Assembly: GCF_901709675.1 (NCBI RefSeq)
Contig: NC_051103.1
Coordinates: 1,411,501-1,475,500, forward strand
DNA length: 64,000 nt
Direction: 5' to 3'
From: Syngnathus acus
Taxonomy: Eukaryota; Chordata; Actinopteri; Syngnathiformes; Syngnathidae
Shown here: in pieces, positions 20,916-31,006 of the stretch
Layout of the letters: each line of letters starts with the position of its first letter
Position numbering within the stretch: position 1 is the stretch's first letter
Position numbers and translations under genes: made by a program
The notes under the pieces: model-generated
What the model saw: only the letters and a program-made list of their open reading frames with translations
Databases searched by the model: none
Told to the model about the DNA's origin: nothing

Positions 20916-22372
20916 CTAAATGAGGTAGGAAGACAAAAAGGAGGCTGAGGACGCCTCAGCTGCCTGCAAAGCTACCAGCTGCCTAAAAAGGGCAGAGGTC
21001 AGATCCTCCTCGTCCTCATGAAGGCTGCTGGTGTCTGAGGGTGAACTCGAAAAGCAGTCCGAGGTCACCTCGGCCAACTCCTTAAATAGGCCGGAGGTCA
21101 GGTCGTCCTCGTCCTCATGCAAGCTGCTGCTACACAAGGGTGAATCCCAGAAGGAGCTAGTGGACATCTCCAGCTCCTCCAACTCCTTAAATAGGCCGGA
21201 GGTCGTCAGGTCGTTCTCATACAGGCTGCCGATGCATGAGGATGAGGACGAAGATGGAGGCAACTCAGAACCCCTACCGATGGTGCAGCCAGGGTCCTCA
21301 TTAGGCCCTGCCTGCCAAATGCTCGTATCTGGCAAGAAGGGCTGCCTCGGCACCGCCAAGTGGCCAGTCAGGTCCGCTTTGCGTGCCTCAAAGTGGCTGA
21401 ACGTGACAGAGGGGGGGTGCCGGTGCGGGGATGTCAGGTACACGCACTGCAAACACAAAAACGCCAGTCACTCCCGAGATGAGATTCACTGCGAGTCTTC
21501 CATCACTAAACAGAATGCTCAGTTTGGATTGACACGCTCTGTCAGGTGATCAGTTCAAAAAATTCAAAGAAACATTTTCTGAGACGTACCTGTATTATTA
21601 TTGCCCATCAAAGAAGCATGCGGTTGGACATTATTGGTGCGTTCGGATTTTTTGGTACTGCACCACACTGTCTTTTTCTTTTGACCCTGCACAAAACACA
21701 AAATCATGTCATTTCACACAAAAACACATTTTTTTTTTTTTTTAATTGTTCCGATGGATTCTAACTCACATAGTTATCTCGACAGGACCAATCCGGGTGC
21801 AAGCTGGCATGGATCTGGTTGAGCCGATCCGATTCATTAAAGTACTTTTCCTGCTCGTCCTGCGTGAGCGACTTCAACTGTGGATTTAATGAGAAAGTGT
21901 CAAAAAAAAACATGCGCGCGTGAATGCGTGCGCATCGTACTTACCATCTGCCCCAAGATTTTATTAACGGATGCGCTGTCTGTACGCTCTCCGCTTGAAT
22001 TTTCAAGTTGAGCTTTGACAAAAGGCCGCTGCTCCTTCATAAATAACATAAACGCATTCGGTGGTTTTTTGATATACGGCTTGGAAGGAGTCTGGGGTTC
22101 TTTTGTCCAGCTGGAAAATCAAAAGCACAAGCAAACGCATGTCACCATCGTGTGGGCATTCAAAGGAATACATTTTGCAGAAACTGAGGATTTACCGTGC
22201 ATTTTGGGGTGTTGGTCGTATGTTATTGGACAAGTGTCCAAGGCTACAGAAAAATACGAACATTAGACTGCAGAAATGTTGACGATAGAAACATGATATG
22301 ATATACAGTTGTTACTTACATCACTCGATCAGGCAGGTGGCACCAAGGTTCCACCAAGTGTGCATCCAGAAT
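20916..22372 (-). CDS. TCF/LEF-like HMG-box protein, six visible exons
   Basis: Exons with GT/AG boundaries on the minus strand are 22320-22372, 22196-22243, 21945-22110, 21770-21877, 21590-21686 and 20916-21446. Exons 3 to 5 encode an HMG box of TCF/LEF type: PYIKKPPNAFMLFMKEQRP, then NKILGQM, TQDEQEKYF, LHPDWSCRDNYGQKKK. The family binds the minor groove and works with beta-catenin in Wnt signalling. Key box residues are kept but it is strongly diverged (QM for RRWH). No beta-catenin-binding N-terminus is seen; the 5' exons are missing. The last exon has a long acidic Ser-rich frame with repeats (LHEDEDDLTSGLFKEL), but by my splice phases it would be entered out of frame and stop after about 20 codons. 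Either a splice site differs or the gene is broken. The mirror copy at 54916-56372 is nearly identical. Confidence 0.65.
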
Positions 22373-22389
22373 CTGCAAAAAAAAGTTAT

Positions 22390-23195
22390 TACCGTAATTT
22401 TCGGACTATAAGACGCACCGGAGTATAAGTCGCACCAGCCATAAAATGCCCAAAAATGTGAAAAAAAACATATATAAATCGCTCCGGAGTATAAGTCGCA
22501 TTTTGGGGGGCAATTTATTCGACGAAATCCAACACCAAGAACAGACATGAACGAGCAACAACAGGCTAAACGATACGGTATGCTAACGTGACAAACACAA
22601 ACGAGGAGCTGAGAACGGGCCTGACGTAACATTCAGTTTTTAAAAAAAAACTATTACATAAATAACACGTTTATAAAACCATCTGTGTCACTCCAATTCA
22701 TTAAATCCATCGATCGTCCTTTGTCAACAATGCCGTGTGCCGCGCCGCAGTTCAAATTATTCCACAGGCCCATACAACGATATATAAACTATATTTTAAA
22801 TAACTATCACATAAACAACAATATTATCAAACCATTTGTGTCACTCCAAATCATTAAATCCATCGATCAAATTTCTCGTCCTTTATGTCATCCTGGTGAC
22901 AGAGGACATGTCCAGAGGATATGGCGCTTTAAAGTGTTAATTACTTTATTTGATTTTTTCTCTCTATTTTTCATGTTTTGAATATGTTCAAGATAAAGAT
23001 ATCAAAGCATGTGAAGTGATCAACTATACTAAAAATAACATGTGAAGTGGTCAACTATACTTGTAAGTAAGTGATGTGTTAATGATCAAGTAAAAATTTG
23101 TGAAAAAAAACATATATAAGTCGCTCCTGAGCATAAGTCGCCCCCCCACCCAAACTATGAAAAAAACCGCGACTTATAGTCCGAAAATTACGGTA
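22390..23195. mobile_element. 806-bp MITE with TACCGTAATTTTCGG termini
   Basis: The ends TACCGTAATTTTCGGACTAT and its inverse bound the element, with ATAAGTCGC words repeated near both ends. It also contains two copies of GTGTCACTCCAA-type sequence. No transposase is present. It lies immediately upstream of the first visible HMG-box exon. Mirror at 54093-54898. Confidence 0.85.
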
Positions 23196-23288
23196 ATTGT
23201 TTTATGAGAAACATGTAACTATTCCATTTTTCATGTTCTCGTGCATGATTCTCCTCAAAATCCAGAGTTTGCATTAGTTGTTCATACT

Positions 23289-23457
23289 TTAATCTTCATT
23301 CAAATCTGGCTGCAATTCCTCATTAAACATCTGGAACACTAAATTAAACATTTTAGTTTTCAGTTGAGTTTTTCCGTCCCGAATTGTAATTGTGTCTTCA
23401 AGTTTGTGCATGTTCCAATAAGTTTCAGAAAAGTTATTAATGCGAAAACGTTTCTTT
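23289..23457 (-). pseudogene. unidentified coding-like fragment
   Basis: The minus-strand frame of about 55 residues ends at 23289 and contains INNFSETYWNMHKLED and KMFNLVFQMFNEELQ. It is cut upstream by a retroposon insertion. I do not recognise the family. It may be part of the PIF1-like gene or of an upstream HMG-gene exon. Mirror at 53831-53999. Confidence 0.35.
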
Positions 23458-23853
23458 ATCAGAATCAGAATCAGAATCAGCTTTATTGTCAATTCCTTCA
23501 TGCTAGGACACACAAAGAAACCGAAATACCGTTCCCCCTATCCCACGGTGACGAGACACAGCACACGATTAACACACAAGTAAAACAACGGGGAGAGAGT
23601 TCAGGACCCCAACAGCCCGGAGATCACAAACTTCGCCAGTGGCGAGCAGTGCTGGCATCTCACAACAAAGTCCCGGCACCATTCTTCACGGATGTAGACG
23701 CACAGTCCACCTCCACGCGATGTTCCCCCTCGTACAATGGCCCGGTCCGCCCGATAGCGCGCCATCCGCTCCAGACGCACAGCAGCTACGCACTGTCCGG
23801 TCCGCAGAACTCAGCAGGCATGTTGATGTCCAGCGATCGAACTTGAAGTTATT
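23458..23853 (-). mobile_element. 5'-truncated LINE-derived retroposon
   Basis: The minus-strand copy ends in CAATAAAGCTGATTCTGATT repeats. It contains a LINE endonuclease piece that runs straight into a 3' UTR. The longer relative is at 30054-30768. The mirror (53441-53830) has one more GATTCT unit. Confidence 0.78.
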
Positions 23854-24001
23854 TGGGTCTAAAACTTTTCCCTACCTGTTTTTGACGGTTTTGCATCATC
23901 TTTAAATCGGCGTTGGTTAATTTTTGTGCGTCTGATCGATGAGTTCCTGACTTCCGAAATGATGTCTATCCGTTATGATCTGCGTTATCATTGAGGCATA
24001 C

Positions 24002-24361
24002 TTAAAAAAAAATAAAATAAAAATACGTTTTGAAGTTGTCACGCCAGTGGTCCAGCCGCGTGGGATCGTACACGCACAGAGGTTTGGATTGTCTCACAGG
24101 AGGGAGCTGAAAGAAATCTCCAACAGCAAGAACAGACATGCCACCAAAAGGTAAATTAATTCCTTTGATTTGTTTCAACCTGGCATTCACGTAGGCAAAG
24201 AGGTCTTTTGACACCATGGAAATCTCATCGATGATGAGTATTTCGGCGATCGACAGCTCGGCTCTGACTTCGTCCAGTTTATTGCCCAGGCCGTGGTACG
24301 GGGGTTTGAGACTTGTAAAATAATGTCTGATGGTACTTAAACCTGACACAAAGATTGACAT
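24002..24361 (-). pseudogene. PIF1-type helicase fragment
   Basis: The 119-residue frame carries the Walker B box [11 protein letters not shown] and the following motif [10 protein letters not shown] of PIF1/RecD-family 5'-3' helicases, then ends in a poly-T-derived tail. Walker A and later motifs are missing, so it is not functional alone. Such proteins occur in Helitrons and as multicopy fish PIF1-like genes. Mirror at 52921-53280. Confidence 0.8.
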
Positions 24362-24927
24362 AGGGGTGACCTGTTTTGGGCCTAGTAAAGGTTACCTAGA
24401 AGTTAGTTCCTTTAAATTAACTTTTGTTAAACTGGTAAAGGGGGGGTGACTGGTTGATCGCGTCAACCTCTATTGCAGTTCCAAACATTCACCAGAAGAT
24501 GGTGCCAAAGTCAAATTTATCATAGTTATGGTCAGGGACGTGCGGTCAGAGGAGGCAAGGCACGCCTCCCCTGCCGTCATGAAAATGGGAAAAACAAATT
24601 CAATTGTTCTTATTATAAAGTCATTTTCCTTTTAATTTCAATAATTTTGTATCATTTTGAACCAAAATCGCTGAATTTTTATAGTTATTTTAAAACCGAA
24701 GACGGTTTGCTCGGAGGACCCAACGTCCTGTCGCCTCCTCTGAGGATTGCGTAATTACACGGCTGCCTATGTTGATAGGCAATGCGGTTAGACAGAACTG
24801 CTCTCTGTCTTCATGTCGCTGTTTAAGTGTTCAAACACTGTGGCTATATTAATTAATTTTCGTAGTTAGGATGGTTTATATAATATCTTGTGTTGTCATC
24901 TGTCTGTAACGTCGTGTTTCTTTAGAT
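24362..24927. other. repeat-derived stretch, class unclear
   Basis: Between 24533 and 24760 the words CAGGGACGTGCGGTCAGAGG and GCCTCCTCTGAGGATTGC suggest a hAT MITE, but I could not match its far end. No gene is visible. The right arm keeps this part up to the deletion junction. Confidence 0.35.
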
Positions 24928-26109
24928 CAGGGGTCACCAAACTTTCTTAAACCGAGAGCTACTTCCTGGGTACTGATTGAGGCAAAGGGGTACCAGTTTG
25001 ACACACACTTCTAAAATAGCCAATTTGCTCAATTTGGCTTTCACTATGTGTTTTTATTGTCATTTCCAGTTCACATGTAAGTGTGATTTTAACAAGAATA
25101 GCAAAAATACAGTCAAACCTTGGTTTTTGACCACAATCCGTTCCAGAAGGCGGTTCGAGAAGCGAATCGGTTGAATTCCGAATCTATATTTCCCATTACA
25201 AATAATGGATTTTTTTAATCCGTTTCAAGACAAAAAAAAAAACCCGCCTTTTCTAAGCATTTTTTTCATTTGCGCATATTTGGTGATAGCGCAACTGCAG
25301 CGCACCGCCGAACGCGCAACTGTAGCGCGTCGCCCACTGCGCAACTGCACCGCGCTGGTCGCATTATTGTGACAGAGCCATCGCTGAAATTTAGAAAATA
25401 ATTTTAAAGTCCTGATGTACTTTCCAAAATTTAAGTAGACCCAAGTGCGCAGGGAGCTTAATTTTGTCCGATCGCGCAACTGCAGCGCACCGCCGAACGT
25501 GCTACCGTAGCACGTCGCCCACCGCGCAACTGCACTGCGCTGGTCGCATTGTTGTGACGGAGCCGTCGCTGAAATTTAGAAAATATTTTTAAAATCCTGA
25601 TATAATTTCCAAAATTTAAGTGGACAACAGTGCACAGGGAGCTTAATTTGGTCCGATCGCGCAACCGCAGCGCGCCGGGCGCTCACTGTTGCATTGCTTT
25701 AAGTGCGTCTTTGTGTTTTAGGATGGCTTTACTGCTCCCACTTGCTTTCTTTGGCGGCATGATTAGGGGTTGATACAATCCTCAAAGTAACGAAAATACA
25801 ATAACAAGGGAGTCAGTCGGCATCCGGGCCGCGCGGTCGGGTTTTCTCGGGTCCTCCCGGCTCATCTCGCGAGGTTCGACCTCCGAATTTTGTTCGACAA
25901 CCGAAGCAAAAAATCTTGAATTTTTTGCTCGAATTCAGATTTGTTCGAGAACCGGGACGTTCGGAAACCGAGGTTTGACTGTAAAATAAATAAATGCAGC
26001 TCACTGACGAGTGCCGCGATATGAGCTAATTTTAGAACAGTCCTGCGGGCGACTCATGCGGTCCTCACGGGCGACCTGGTGCCCGCGGGCACCGTGTTGG
26101 TGACCCCAG
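24928..26109. mobile_element. hAT element split by a Tigger-type MITE
   Basis: The left end CAGGGGTCACCAAAC and right end GTTGGTGACCCCAG are inverted. The interior is mostly the Tigger-type element at 25110-25981. No 8-bp duplication was found. The right arm has lost the left end of this structure through the 543-bp deletion. Confidence 0.65.
25110..25981. mobile_element. Tigger/pogo-like MITE with internal tandem repeat
   Basis: Ends CAGTCAAACCTTGGTTTTT and AAACCGAGGTTTGACTG lie between TA dinucleotides, as for Tc1/mariner-type elements. Near the right end a short frame on the minus strand reads like the start of a Tigger transposase (MPPKKASGSSKA) and stops. The middle holds two copies of a roughly 200-bp GC-rich unit. 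Relatives are at 28315-29137 (two units) and 35124-35751 (one unit). Confidence 0.85.
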
Positions 26110-26358
26110 CCATGGAGGCTAATTTGTGTGTTTTGGGGTGTTCTTTGGTATTGAGGGGGGCTGGTTGGCCGCGTTTACTTTTTTCCTTTTTCTTGTTGCT
26201 TTGCTTTGATGGCTTTTAACTTTCACACTTAAAGGCTTTTTTTGTGCCGCCGTTGTGTGGCAGCCTTATTGAGTTGCTTTCATGTCATGTGTGTGTCTTT
26301 TATATATCTTTTATATGGTATGAATAATGCTGGGGCCTGAATTTCCCCACCCTTGGGA
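26110..26358 (+). mobile_element. LINE 3'-end fragment, first half
   Basis: The sequence matches the 3' part of the retroposon at 32478-33306 and resumes at 27026-27063 with GGATCAATAAAGTTTCAATC, after the unidentified repeat at 26359-27025. Confidence 0.8.
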
Positions 26359-27025
26359 TTAAAGGGAAATGTGCTTTCGCCAGTTTGCAAACATATTTTA
26401 TTAAGGCGGCGCTAGACTTATAATCATATCAATATAATTTTCAGTAGTAATGTACTCGTGTGGTCACATAATAAGTGGAAAGGAATGTGCAGGCAACTGC
26501 ATGAACTTATTTTCAACAAAGTATTGTGGAACAGGATGTCCAGACAGGGAGGACATCTTACAAGGACATCTCGAGAGGAACGCGAATAACAACTCGTCTT
26601 GGTGGTCCAGACCCAACCGCCCACAACTGAGACCAGACACCTGCGCTGAGCAGCGGAAAAACACCCAAACGAGGAGGAGATGACCATCGACCAATCACCA
26701 CACAATATTTTGCATGCTTGAATATTCATATTGTGGTATCTTAAAACTGGGCAACCCGGAAGAATGTGTTGTCTTTGACGGTCACGAAGGCACACGAGTT
26801 TTTTGGTGTTAAGGACCCGAGACCCAGGCGCCTGTATTAGCTTGCTTTGTCAGGATTAAACAATTGGTAAATTCGGCCTGATTGATTTATTGGTCTTCTC
26901 TTTGACAGAACGAACTCGCAAAATTGTTAGGTGTACCGGTGTGTGGATTAGGACATAACGACTCATGTGTTAAGTGTTGATCGTAATTTGGAGTCAGATC
27001 AATAGCTAAAATCCCTAGCCTAACA
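26359..27025 (+). mobile_element. second copy of the unidentified 3-bp-duplication family
   Basis: The copy is 667 bp, with the same ends as 11472-12089 (TTAAAGGG to CCTAACA). GGA flanks it on both sides, and removing it restores a continuous LINE 3' end. Mirror at 50800-51466. Confidence 0.75.
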
Positions 27026-27038
27026 GGATCAATAAAGT

Positions 27039-27071
<33 letters not shown>

Positions 27072-27381
27072 CTATATACCAAATAACTAACATAAATGCC
27101 AAATTTATCGGATCATCCGTGTCACTCCAAATTATTAAATTCATTGAAATCGTCATCCTCTGTGTCACGTGCGTTCGCGTCGCGCCGGAAGTGACGTCAT
27201 GCAGCCTGATAACTGGCCCAAAAACCAACCTTCTGAGGATGCAGCCTGTGAATTTGGTCACAGCTAGTGACGCCTTTTTTGCATCAGTTCTCTTGCTAGC
27301 AATGAGGCTTCAACACCTACCGCTAATCAAAAATTCAAACACAGTACTATCAAGCAAGGTTAGCAGATGTAGCTGTCTGTC

Positions 27382-27454
27382 AGACCCTAGTGGGAATTTA
27401 ACTCACACCCTCTGATTTATAATTCTAGTGCTCTTATCACTAAGCTACGTGGCC
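27382..27454 (-). pseudogene. tRNA-Thr-derived pseudogene
   Basis: The D arm (TAGCTTAGTGATAAGAGC) and T arm (GTGAGTTAAATTCCCAC) are recognisable. The anticodon arm no longer pairs and reads TAT in place of TGT. Mirror at 50375-50447. Confidence 0.6.
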
Positions 27455-27721
27455 TTGCTTGGCAAAACTGTGTCAACCTTTTAGAAGATGAACCAAAAGA
27501 AACTCTTGAAAATGTACTTTAACCAGGACTCTAGGCCAGTGATTTTCAACCAGTGTGCACACATTTGTGTGCCATGAGAAACTATAAAATTTCCCTTCAC
27601 GTCCCCAAAGACAACAACAACTCATCACACAACTGCTGGTCACCAGTACCATGGACAAGACACGTGTACACCCTCAACTATTATAAATTCAGCTTGCACA
27701 GCAAACATTAAGTATGTTATT

Positions 27722-27794
27722 AGGGTTCAGTGAGGATTGAACTCAGAACCCCTTGGTGACTAGACCAGTACCCTAACTACTGAGCTACAAGGCC
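27722..27794 (-). pseudogene. tRNA-Thr-derived pseudogene, anticodon arm altered
   Basis: D arm and T loop match the intact Thr gene at 29940-30012. The anticodon loop reads CTAGTCA and its stem is disturbed. Mirror at 50035-50107. Confidence 0.6.
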
Positions 27795-28139
27795 TGCTCT
27801 ATGGCTGTTACTAATAAACTATAAACTATTCCTGTACAATATTGCGAAATTTAATCAGATTGTGTCACAAATCAACAGGCACGTTTAACTACCATGCAAC
27901 TAATTTGCGAGCAATCAAAGCAAGATACCTGAGCCAAGTTTGAGAACCAGTTAGTGTGCTCGAACCTCATAGCTGGTTGAAGCGCTGGTGTTGGAAAGCA
28001 GGATCGAGTCCTGATTTTGATTCTCCTTTATGTACAAGTTTGAATGTGACAACAGCCGGGAACAGCCATGCCTAACGAGCAAAAGGACAAGGTGTGTCCT
28101 TTCATCAAAAAAGATGTGGCCAAAGAGTCTGTCAGAAGG

Positions 28140-28295
28140 GACATTTAAAAACACATGCAAGAACACACACAGGTGAGAAATGTTTTTCCTGCTCAGTTTG
28201 TGGCCAAAGAATCTCTCAGAACAGTCACTTAAAAATAAACACAAGAACACACACAGGTGAGAAATCTTAGTCCTTCTCAGTTCCTGGCCCAAGAT
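28140..28295 (+). pseudogene. C2H2 zinc-finger remnant
   Basis: One finger ([18 protein letters not shown] with HTRTHTGEK linkers) and parts of two others remain. They are preceded by the same leader as the gene at 31007 and cut at 28296 by an LTR. It is the decayed sister of the larger zinc-finger gene. Mirror at 49534-49689. Confidence 0.75.
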
Positions 28296-29290
28296 TGTTA
28301 GGGTTGACAAATTACAGTGGAGCCTCGGTTTTCAAACGTCCCGGTTCTCGAACAAATCAGTATTCGAACAAAAAATTCGAGATTTTTTTGCCTCGGATGT
28401 CGAACGAAATTCGGTTGTCGAACCTCGCGAGATGAGCCGAGAGGACCCGCATGCCAACTGACTCCGTTCGTTATTACATTCTCCTTACTCTGAGGATTGC
28501 ATCAACTCTAATCATGCCTCCAAAGGAAGCAAGTGGGAGCAGTAAAGCCATCCTAAAACACAAAGACGCTCCTAAAGCAATGCGACAGTGAGCGTCCGGC
28601 GCGCTGCGGTTGCCCGATCGGACCAAATTAAGCTCCCTGCACACTGAGGTCCACTTAAATTTTGGAAAGTCCATTCGGACTTTAAAAATATTTTCTAAAT
28701 TTTAGCAACAGCTCTGTCACAATAATGCGACCAGCGCGGTGCAGTTGCGCGGTCGGCGGCGCGCTACGGTTACGCGTTTGGCGGTGCGCTGCAGTTGCGC
28801 GATCGGACAAAATTAAGCTCCCTGCGCACTGAGGTCCACTTAAATTTTGGAAAATACATCAGGACTTTAAAAATATTTTCTAAATTTCAGCGACGGCTCT
28901 GTCACAATAATGCGACCAGCACGGTGCAGTTGCGCGTTCAGCGCTGCGCTGCAGTTGCGCGATCGGACAAAAGTGCGCAAATGAAAAAAATGGTTAAAAA
29001 AGGCGGGTTTTTTTGCTTGGAATGGATACATTTTTTTTCCGTTATTTGTAAAGGGAAAACATTATTCGGAATTTGAACGATTCACTTCTGGAACAGCCTT
29101 CTTGAATGGATTGTGGTCGAAAACCGAGGCTCCACTGTTCTTGATTGTATGATTATGTTGGAATGTAGACTATATTGATTAACCAGTTGCTGAGGGGAAC
29201 AAACTCCCCCTCCTGCCCTGTTTTCTCTCAATAAATATGTCCTTATATGTTCAGAGTTTCTGAATAGATATTTGAAAGAGTAATATGGGA
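28296..29290 (+). mobile_element. LTR relic interrupted by a Tigger-type MITE
   Basis: TGTTAGGGTTGACAAAT begins the LTR. After the MITE it resumes with CTTGATTGTATGATTATG and AATAAATATG, both matching the solo LTR at 13866-14311. The 3' end was not located with confidence. Mirror about 48539-49533. Confidence 0.65.
28315..29137. mobile_element. Tigger/pogo-like MITE, two-unit copy
   Basis: The ends CAGTGGAGCCTCGGTTTTC and GAAAACCGAGGCTCCACTG are inverted. Two copies of the roughly 200-bp internal unit (each with GCGCGATCGGAC and ATTTTCTAAATTT) lie in tandem. Mirror at 48692-49514. Confidence 0.85.
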
Positions 29291-29595
29291 AATGACTTTA
29301 AAATATATGTAGTCTCCGCTCAGCATCCATCGCCATTTAAAGAATGACAGTTTCAAGGCTGAATTCGTGTGTCACATGACGTGCGTTCGCGTCGCACCGG
29401 AAGTCATGTCATGCAGCCTGATAATTGGCAAAAAAAAGACTTTCTGAGGATGCAGCTTGTGAATTTAGACACAGCGAGTGAATCTTTTTTTGCAAGACCA
29501 GTTCTCTTGCTAGCAATGAGGCTTTAACACCTACCGCTAATCAAAAATTCAAACACACTACAACCAAGCAGGGTTAACAGATGTAGCTGTCTGTC

Positions 29596-29668
29596 AGACC
29601 CTAGTGGGAATTTAACTCACACCCTCTGAGTTACAATTCTAGTGCTCTTATGACTGAGCTACGCAGCC
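29596..29668 (-). pseudogene. tRNA-Thr-derived pseudogene with TGT anticodon
   Basis: The anticodon TGT is kept, but the anticodon stem is mismatched and the acceptor pairs poorly. It matches the pseudogene at 27382-27454 in the sister module. Mirror at 48161-48233. Confidence 0.6.
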
Positions 29669-29939
29669 TTGCTTGGCAAAACTGTGTCAACCTTTTAGAA
29701 GATTGACCAAAAGAAACGCTTGAAAATGTAGTCTAAACAGGACTGTAAGCCAGTGATTCTCATCCAGTGTGGACACATTTGTGTGCCGTGAGAAATTATA
29801 AAATTTCCCTTAAGATCCTCAAAGACAATAACAACTCATCACAGAACTGCTGGTCACCAGTACCATGGACAAGATATGTGGAATTACACCCTCAACTCTT
29901 ATAAATCGAGCTTGCGCAGTAAATGCTTAGTATACAATC

Positions 29940-30012
29940 AGGCCTCAGTGAGAATTGAACTCACGACCCCTGGTTTACAAGACCAGTGCTCTAACCACTG
30001 AGCTACAAGGCC
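29940..30012 (-). tRNA. tRNA-Thr (TGT)
   Basis: All four arms pair: GGCCTTG with TGAGGCC, GCTC/GAGC, CTGGT around TTGTAA, and GTGAG/CTCAC with loop TTCAATT. The A and B boxes are intact. It is the only sound Thr gene of the module. The identical mirror is at 47817-47889. Confidence 0.92.
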
Positions 30013-30053
30013 TGTTCTACTGTAAAACTAAACACTATTCAACTACAATAAGT

Positions 30054-30768
30054 AAGATGGCGGCGCGTGCGCACGCTGCGGCCTCTCTCTGTCCCGATCG
30101 GTGTTTTGTTTTGTCGTTTAATGTGGGTTTGTCCGACAGTTTTGTGTGTTCGTCTCGTCGTACCGGGTTGTGCTACAAGTGCGGCGGGCTGGTTCTGCTC
30201 GACATCGGCGAAAGCGAGTTTTGTGGCGATCTGGACTTTGAAGCGGGGACATTAAAGGCGCTCGGTCTGCTCCGTCCTGGAGCGTCGCCGGACTCGCCTG
30301 CTATTCCTCCCCCGGTTGGGCGTCCGGGCCAGGCTGGCGGCCAACCCAGCTCGCCCGGCCGTGCCTTCCATTCTTCTGTCGAACGTTCGATCGCTGGACA
30401 TCAACATGCCTGCTGAGTTCTACGGACCGGACAGTGCGTGACTGTTGTGCGTCTGGAGCGGATGGCGTGCTATCGGGCGGACCGGGCCATTGTACGAGGG
30501 GGAACATCGCGAGGAGGTGGACTGTGCGTCTACATCCGTGACGAATGGTGCCGGCACTCTGTTGTGGGATGCCAGCACTGCACCACTGGCGAAGTTTGTG
30601 ATCTCCAGGCTGTTGGGGTCCTGAACTCTCTCCCCCGTTGTTTTACTTGTGTGTTGATCGTGTGCTGTGTCTCGTCACCGTGGGATAGGGGGAACGACAT
30701 TTCGGTTTCTTTGTGTGTCTTAGCATGAAGGAATTGACAATAAAGCTGACTCTGACTCTGACTCTGAT
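30054..30768 (+). mobile_element. LINE-derived retroposon, 5' region fused to 3' end
   Basis: It begins AAGATGGCGGCGCG, a YY1-like LINE 5' motif. It runs through a 5' UTR-like GC-rich part and an endonuclease segment (RADRAIVRGGTSRGGGLCVY), then passes directly to a 3' UTR ending CAATAAAGCTGACTCTGACT. Most of ORF2 is absent, so it depends on another LINE. Mirror at 47061-47775. Confidence 0.7.
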
Positions 30769-31006
30769 ATTACAAAGTGGAAATCAGGATGTCACCACGT
30801 TTACCTCCCATGCTACTATTCTGCGAGCAAGCAAGGCTAGATAGCTTGGCCAAGTTTGAGAATCAGTTAGCGTGCTCGAACCTCTGGTTGAAGCTGGTGG
30901 TTGAAGCTGGTGGTTGAAGCGCTGGGTTTTATGTACAAGTTTGAATGTGACAACAGCCAGGAACAGCCATGATTAATGAGAAACAGGAGGCCGAACCAGA
31001 GCAACT

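Larger units (their letters stand above)
27160..28300. repeat. tandem module copy A (tRNA-Thr relics plus zinc-finger remnant)
   Basis: The order of CATGCAGCCTGATAACTGG, tRNA-like copy, tRNA-Thr-like copy and GTACAAGTTTGAATGTGAC zinc-finger leader is repeated at 29383-31000. The two modules are direct repeats about 2.2-3 kb apart, with different later insertions. Confidence 0.75.

Noticed and set aside
20916-21549. Overlapping frames on the opposite strand of the last HMG-gene exon
   Set aside because: The acidic Ser-rich frame on the gene strand follows the splice acceptor. The plus-strand frame in the left arm is its shadow.
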